From: Adineta ricciae
Lineage: Eukaryota; Rotifera; Eurotatoria; Adinetida; Adinetidae
Assembly: GCA_905250025.1 (NCBI GenBank)
Contig: CAJNOJ010000019.1
Location: forward strand, 675,821-739,820
Length of the DNA stretch: 64,000 nt
Reading direction: 5' to 3'
Position 1 is the first letter of the stretch, and each line of letters starts with the position of its first letter. The translations under genes were made by a program, and so were the position numbers. A model generated the notes under the pieces. The model saw only the letters and a program-made list of their open reading frames with translations, was not told the DNA's origin and searched no databases. Shown in pieces: positions 63,844-64,000 of this stretch.

Positions 63844-64000
63844 ATGGTTATAGAGAACGAATCACCGGCGGTTCGACTACGTCGAAAACTGACTGCACTA
63901 TCCGATGAGTATTCCAAAGACAAACAAATTCATCCGCGAAGTAAATCTGTCAATAGTCGAGCACCTGTCCCATCAGATCCTAACGCTAGTCTTCGTTATC
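63844..64000 (+). CDS. Start of an unidentified gene, cut by the window end
   Basis: Open frame from ATG at 63844 to the window edge: MVIENESPAVRLRRKLTALSDEY, then basic/Ser-rich sequence (HPRSKSVNSRAPVPS). Codon use and the absence of stops are consistent with coding sequence. Too short to identify. Confidence 0.4.
   Translation, partial: MVIENESPAVRLRRKLTALSDEYSKDKQIHPRSKSVNSRAPVPSDPNASLRY

Overview
The window looks like nuclear DNA of a small, gene-dense invertebrate, most likely a bdelloid rotifer. It is AT-rich, and genes sit every 2-4 kb on both strands. Nearly all are cut by GT-AG introns of only about 50-60 nt. The proteins are clearly animal (MEIS, PLK4, glypican, CNK, tau/MAP, polycystin-2, ATF7IP families), but one gene is intronless and bacterial-looking. 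The rotifer assignment is inference from architecture and gene mix; nothing in the window names the species.

Layout. 1.4-3.6 kb: site-2 protease (-). 4.2-8.9 kb: connector enhancer of KSR, CNK (-). 9.2-9.8 kb: intronless EF-hand calcium sensor (-). 10.3-11.5 kb: intronless N-acylglucosamine-2-epimerase/YihS-like sugar isomerase (+), the best horizontal-transfer candidate. 11.8-14.0 kb: ALDH1/2-type aldehyde dehydrogenase (+) with a 10-nt microexon. 14.7-19.9 kb: PLK4 (-) with an unusually long first intron. 21.4-24.2 kb: glypican (-). 25.4-29.2 kb: tandem acetyl-CoA hydrolase/4-hydroxybutyrate CoA-transferase genes (-) showing mosaic gene conversion. 29.9-31.4 kb: MEIS/Hth TALE homeobox gene (-). 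31.7-33.2 kb: PKA-like pseudokinase (+). 34.0-35.1 kb: neuronal calcium sensor (+). 37.6-37.9 kb: small secreted peptide precursor (+), possibly NPY/NPF-like. 38.5-40.2 kb: F-box/LRR gene (-) made of uniform 84-nt exons. 40.8-42.4 kb: GLE1 (-). 42.5-43.5 kb: HTATIP2/TIP30 (-). 45.2-49.2 kb: polyQ-rich zinc-finger-like protein of unrecognised family (+). 49.7-52.3 kb: polycystin-2-like channel (+). 55.0-57.4 kb: tau/MAP2/MAP4-type protein (+). 59.2-60.4 kb: AA15 lytic polysaccharide monooxygenase (+). 60.9-63.0 kb: ATF7IP/Windei-like protein (+). 63.8 kb to the end: the start of another gene.

The genes do not form one pathway or operon; this is an ordinary mosaic of animal housekeeping, signalling and developmental genes. 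I found no mobile element, CRISPR array, tRNA, rRNA or obviously new multi-gene system. The points most worth following up are the pseudokinase, the CoA-transferase gene conversion, the intronless epimerase, the exon-per-repeat LRR gene, the tau-type protein, the NPY/NPF-like peptide candidate and the unplaced polyQ protein.

Two assembly scars were found. A single N at 32794 and NNN at 34804-34806 each sit between exact ~220-bp direct repeats and are almost certainly unmerged contig ends. They artificially duplicate parts of the pseudokinase and of the calcium sensor.
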